The notes under the pieces are model-generated. The model saw only the letters and a list, made by a program, of their open reading frames with translations. It ran no database searches and was not told where the DNA came from. A DNA stretch of 64,000 nucleotides from Rufibacter hautae. GTDB lineage: Bacteria; Bacteroidota; Bacteroidia; Cytophagales; Hymenobacteraceae. The stretch is from the NCBI RefSeq assembly GCF_008271695.1, contig NZ_VKKY01000001.1:62001-126000 (forward strand), read 5' to 3'. The stretch's first letter is position 1, and each line of letters begins with the position of its first letter. A program made the translations under genes and the position numbers. Below, piece after piece: positions 60,769-64,000 of the stretch.

Positions 60769-61380
60769 TCAGAAGGAGCCCAGTTCCTGCTGCAGCCAGC
60801 GTTCCAGTTGGTCTAACACGGTTTGCAGCGGCTTTTCCTCTCCGTAGGCCTTGGCCAGCAAGATGCCGCCTTCTACCGTGGAGATGAAAAAAGTGGCGAT
60901 GGCATGGGTATCGGCGGATGCCTGGAACACGCCCTGCTCTTTGCCCAGGTCAATCAGGTTCCGGACGCCTTTGTGGAGCCGGTTGAGCACGCGCACCACC
61001 CGTTCATGCAGGGCCGGATGGTTGTCATCGGCCTCTACGGCGGTGTTCAGCAAGGGACAGCCCCCGGCGATGATGGGGTTGGTGAGGTAATGGCGGTAGA
61101 AATTCAGCAGGGCCCGCAGCCGGTCACCAGCTTGTTCATAGGGCGCCATGGCGCTGCCCACCCGTTCAATCAAGGTCTGCGCCGCAAACTCAAAGGCAGC
61201 CACCGCCAGTTCGTCCTTGCTTCCGAAATGCCCATACAGACAGCCTTTCGTGACGCCGGTCGCCTCTATCAAGTCCTGGTACGAGGTCCCCGCAAATCCT
61301 TTCTGGTTGAAAAGCACCGCCGATTTCTCAATGATAAGCTGGCGCGTCCGTTCTGATTTGGAGGTCTGGGCTGGTTTCAT
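60769..61380 (-). CDS. TetR/AcrR-family transcriptional repressor
   Basis: 203 residues. The N-terminal HTH (about 12-60; RTRQLIIEKSAVLFNQKGFAGTSYQDLIEATGVTKGCLYGHFGSKDEL) is canonical. The C-terminal part with NPIIAGGCPLLNTAVEADD and FISTVEGGILLAKAYGE fits the LmrA/YxaF-type ligand domain. It probably represses itself and the thioesterase gene through the palindrome just before its start (61387-61408). The ligand is unknown. Confidence 0.93.
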   Translation of the reverse strand: MKPAQTSKSERTRQLIIEKSAVLFNQKGFAGTSYQDLIEATGVTKGCLYGHFGSKDELAVAAFEFAAQTLIERVGSAMAPYEQAGDRLRALLNFYRHYLTNPIIAGGCPLLNTAVEADDNHPALHERVVRVLNRLHKGVRNLIDLGKEQGVFQASADTHAIATFFISTVEGGILLAKAYGEEKPLQTVLDQLERWLQQELGSF

Positions 61381-61386
61381 GCCGGC

Positions 61387-61408
61387 AAATAAACCAATTG
61401 GTATATTT
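61387..61408. promoter_or_regulatory. operator-like palindrome upstream of the TetR gene
   Basis: A 22-base inverted repeat centred on ACCAATTGGT (61393-61402) with flanks AAATA and TATTT. Ten of eleven arm positions pair. It begins 7 bases before the TetR start codon, the usual place and size for an autoregulatory TetR operator. Confidence 0.75.
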
Positions 61409-61463
61409 ATTCCTAATAATTAGATAAAAGAATCTCAGCTGCCTGCCTTTGGATCTAACATAA

Positions 61464-61492
61464 AAAAAAGCCCCTCCCTAAGGAGAGGCTTT
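61464..61492 (-). terminator. terminator of the FAD/Fe-S dehydrogenase gene
   Basis: GAAAGCCTCTCC / GGGAGGGGCTTT (read on the minus strand; one mismatch) followed by a run of eight Ts. Confidence 0.85.
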
Positions 61493-61514
61493 CCTGTGCA
61501 GCCCAATAAGGACT

Positions 61515-64000
61515 TTACTTCTTCAAGGCTTGCCACAGAATCTCCGCCGGGTGCAGGGCCTTTTTGTGGGTGCCGTCTTTGATCTGGTGGCGGCAGCTGG
61601 TACCGGCGGCGGCGATGATGACTTCCGGGGCAGCGTTCCTCACCGCCGGAAACAGCACCAGCTCCCCGATCTGCATGGAAACACTGTAATGCTCTTCCTC
61701 ATAGCCAAAAGAGCCCGCCATGCCGCAGCAGCCCGAGGGGATCATCTCCACCTCAAAGTTTTGGGGCAACGACAGGATTTTCTGGGTTGGGGTGAGTACC
61801 TGCAGGGCTTTCTGGTAGCAGTGACCGTGCAACTTGATCTGCTTTTTCTCTTGGGTGAACGCGTCTGCGGTGAGGTTCCCGTTTTCGGCCTCTTTTTGCA
61901 GAAACTCCTCTAAAAGGAATGAATTGGCCGCAACAATCTTGGCAGTCGGTACGAGGTCAACCGGAACCAAATCCAGGTACTCATCGCGCAGCGTCAAGAT
62001 AGCCGAGGGTTCAATCCCGATGATGGGCGTACCATTTGCCATGGCTTTGCCCAGCAGTTGCACGTTTTTGATGGCGATCTCTTTGGCATCGCGCACCAGG
62101 CCTTTGGAGAGGTAGGTACGGCCACTTTCCAGGTGCTCGGGTATCTGCACGGCGTAGCCTAAAGCGGTGAGCAGTTTCACCGTGGTCTGGCCAATCTCCA
62201 CATCGTTGTAGTTGGTGAACTCGTCGCAGAACAGGTAGACGGGTTTGCCGGTGTTGGCAGTCGCATTCTCTTTCTGCCATTTCTTGAACCAGGTTTTCAG
62301 GGTGGTGTTGCCCACCTCGGGCAGGGAGCGTTCTACAGCAAAACCTACGGTTTTCTTGATCAGCTTGCTGGTGACCGGGTTCTTGATCATGAAGTTGTAG
62401 ACGCCGGGCACTACAGAGGCCAATTGCTGCATTTTGGTGAAGTTCCCGATCATGCGGGTGCGCAGCGGAATGCCGTTGGCATCGTGGTAGTGTTGCAGGA
62501 ACTCGGCTTTCATCTTGGCGACGTCCACGCTGGAGGGGCACTCAGATTTGCAGGCCTTGCAGCTCAGGCACAGGTCCATGACCTCTTTGATTTCCTGATG
62601 GTCAAACTTGTTGAGTTTGTCTGAGCTGGTGAGAAACTGGCGCAGAATGTTGGCCCGGGCACGCGTGGTGTCTTTTTCCTGGCGAGTGGCCATGTAACTG
62701 GGGCACATGGTGCCGCCGCTCACGTGGGTTTTGCGGCAGTCACCAGAGCCGGAGCATTTCTCGGCCATGCGCAGAATGCCCTCTTGCTGGGAGAAATCAA
62801 ACAAGGTCTCCACCGGAATCACCTGCCGCTGGGTTTTCTCCTCGTAGCGCAGGAATTCGTTCATGGGCGGCGTGTCCACGATCTTACCGGCGTTGAAGAT
62901 ATGCTTGGGGTCAAAGATCTGCTTTACCTCCTGCAACAGGGCGTAAACCTCGGCGCCCAAAGCCTGCGAGATGAACTCGCCACGGAGGCGGCCATCGCCG
63001 TGCTCGCCACTCAAGGAGCCGTTGTATTTCTTCACCAATTCAGTGGTCTCCGCCAGCACCGTCCGGAAGAGTTGTTTCCCTACCTCAGTTTTCAGATTGA
63101 TCATGGGCTCCACGTGCAGCTCGCCGGCGCCGGCGTGGGCATAGTAAGAAGCCTGCAGTTGGTGTTTGTCCAGGACCTGTTTCAAATCTGCGATGTAAGC
63201 GGGCAAATCCTCCGGCGACACGGCGCAGTCCTCAATCAGGTTCACGGGCTGGGTATCGCCCGGCAGGTTACGGATAAGGCCTAGGCCGGCTTTCCGCACG
63301 TCCCACACCGGTTTGGTGAGGGCGCCGCGCACCACGGGGTAGGCATAACCCAGACCGGCGGCTGTCAGGTCAGAAATCAGCGCCTCGGCTTTGTCTGTGA
63401 TGATGTCTTGGGAATCGGCCATGAACTCCACCATGAGCAGCGCAGCCGGATCACCTTCAATGAAGAAACGGTTGGCGTCATAGGTGCGGTGGCCTTTGGT
63501 GAAATCCATGATGTACTTGTCCACCAGTTCAGAGGACATAGGCTGGTGCCGCAAAATGATGATGTTGGCTTCCAGGGCCTCGGCCAGGGAGTTGAAATGC
63601 ACACATACCAGCCCCTCCTCCTTGGGCGGCAACGGGATCAGGTTCAGTTTGGCCTCGGTCACAAACGCGAGCGTTCCCTCTGAGCCGGCCAGAAGTTTGC
63701 ACAGGTCCAACGTGGTCTGTCCCTCAGGTCCGGCGCCTTCATCTACCAGAAAGTCTAGGGCATAGCCGGTGTTGCGGCGGGTGAGCGTCTTTTTGGGGTA
63801 GTTCTGCTGAATCACCGCACGGTTGTTCTGGTCACTGATGAGGCCGTACACGCGGCGGTAAATTTCGCCTTCCAGGTTCTGGAGGGTTAGTTTTGCCTGC
63901 AGTTCCTCGTGGGTGAGTGGCTTGAACTCGGCCTCGGAGCCATCGCTGAGCAGCACTTTCGCCGAGAGCAGGTGCGTACGGGTATCGCCCCAGACGATGG
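61515..64000 (-). CDS. fused FAD-binding / iron-sulfur oxidoreductase (D-lactate or glycolate dehydrogenase type), start outside window
   Basis: 827 residues are visible; the frame stays open at the window edge (IVWGDTRTHLLSAKVLLSDGS), so the start is missing. Order: end of the FAD_binding_4 domain, FAD-oxidase C domain (about the first 380 visible residues; HAGAGELHVEPMINL), Fe-S segment CLSCKACKSECPSSVDV, and two Cys-rich CCG-like regions (LHGHCYQKAL, PSGCCGMAGSFGYEEEHY). This combines what GlcD and GlcF do in one chain. It should oxidise a 2-hydroxyacid and pass electrons to quinone; the exact substrate is unproven. Confidence 0.92.
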   Translation of the reverse strand, partial: IVWGDTRTHLLSAKVLLSDGSEAEFKPLTHEELQAKLTLQNLEGEIYRRVYGLISDQNNRAVIQQNYPKKTLTRRNTGYALDFLVDEGAGPEGQTTLDLCKLLAGSEGTLAFVTEAKLNLIPLPPKEEGLVCVHFNSLAEALEANIIILRHQPMSSELVDKYIMDFTKGHRTYDANRFFIEGDPAALLMVEFMADSQDIITDKAEALISDLTAAGLGYAYPVVRGALTKPVWDVRKAGLGLIRNLPGDTQPVNLIEDCAVSPEDLPAYIADLKQVLDKHQLQASYYAHAGAGELHVEPMINLKTEVGKQLFRTVLAETTELVKKYNGSLSGEHGDGRLRGEFISQALGAEVYALLQEVKQIFDPKHIFNAGKIVDTPPMNEFLRYEEKTQRQVIPVETLFDFSQQEGILRMAEKCSGSGDCRKTHVSGGTMCPSYMATRQEKDTTRARANILRQFLTSSDKLNKFDHQEIKEVMDLCLSCKACKSECPSSVDVAKMKAEFLQHYHDANGIPLRTRMIGNFTKMQQLASVVPGVYNFMIKNPVTSKLIKKTVGFAVERSLPEVGNTTLKTWFKKWQKENATANTGKPVYLFCDEFTNYNDVEIGQTTVKLLTALGYAVQIPEHLESGRTYLSKGLVRDAKEIAIKNVQLLGKAMANGTPIIGIEPSAILTLRDEYLDLVPVDLVPTAKIVAANSFLLEEFLQKEAENGNLTADAFTQEKKQIKLHGHCYQKALQVLTPTQKILSLPQNFEVEMIPSGCCGMAGSFGYEEEHYSVSMQIGELVLFPAVRNAAPEVIIAAAGTSCRHQIKDGTHKKALHPAEILWQALKK

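Overview
The window looks like chromosomal DNA from a Bacteroidota bacterium, most plausibly order Cytophagales, family Hymenobacteraceae (Rufibacter/Pontibacter-like). The evidence is two tandem SusC/SusD outer-membrane pairs, many lipoproteins with Bacteroidota-style lipoboxes, DUF2911, PorT-like and MOSC proteins typical of the group, and promoters of the Bacteroidota type (TTG, about 19-20 bases, then TAnnTTTG). The genus is an inference. I see no rRNA, tRNA, phage, insertion sequence or CRISPR array.

Layout. 1-3.4 kb: the end of a secreted protein, a DUF4595-like lipoprotein and a CocE-type serine hydrolase. 3.6-8.6 kb: two related secreted Lys/Ala-rich proteins, a 36-residue secreted microprotein, a beta-barrel-like protein with an Asn-Gly repeat, and an OmpR-type response regulator plus histidine kinase. 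The two Lys/Ala-rich genes carry the same promoter, with 11-base direct repeats at identical spacing, so this looks like a self-contained envelope regulon. 8.7-13.8 kb: a beta-hydroxyacid dehydrogenase, an aspartyl protease with PDZ domain, a DUF2721 protein and queA. 14-23.5 kb: two tandem SusC/SusD pairs without enzymes. 23.9-34.6 kb: DUF2911 protein, nitroreductase, an SSS symporter with a 41-residue membrane partner, a PIG-L deacetylase, small lipoproteins, an OmpA lipoprotein, a CDGSH protein and an APC permease. 35-46.4 kb: PorT-like barrel, GNAT, zinc phospholipase C-like protein, deoxynucleoside kinase, M23 peptidase, MOSC protein, xseA/xseB and a sulfurtransferase. 46.8-53 kb: cyclophilin lipoprotein, a 690-base non-coding block rich in hairpins, M13 peptidase, YihY protein, a kinase-fold candidate and an alkyltransferase-like protein. 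53.5-59 kb: a complete RND efflux operon (adaptor, pump, TolC). 59-64 kb: NudC, thioesterase, TetR regulator with an operator-like palindrome, and a fused FAD/Fe-S dehydrogenase that runs off the window.

The most striking feature is not a gene. Twenty-nine copies of an intergenic inverted repeat, almost always exactly 36 bases long and of the form GTTT...AAAC, are scattered through the 64 kb, about one per 2.2 kb. Twenty-two of them lie within about 100 bases of a gene's 3' end. The arms vary from copy to copy, but the two arms of a copy change together, and some copies have extra outer arms that are unique to the copy yet self-complementary. This is the pattern expected of a selected hairpin family (a terminator or REP-like element).

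Start codons were moved to the first ATG that gives a sensible signal peptide or domain start wherever the longest reading frame began with TTG or GTG. All functions are read from sequence motifs by eye; no database search was run.
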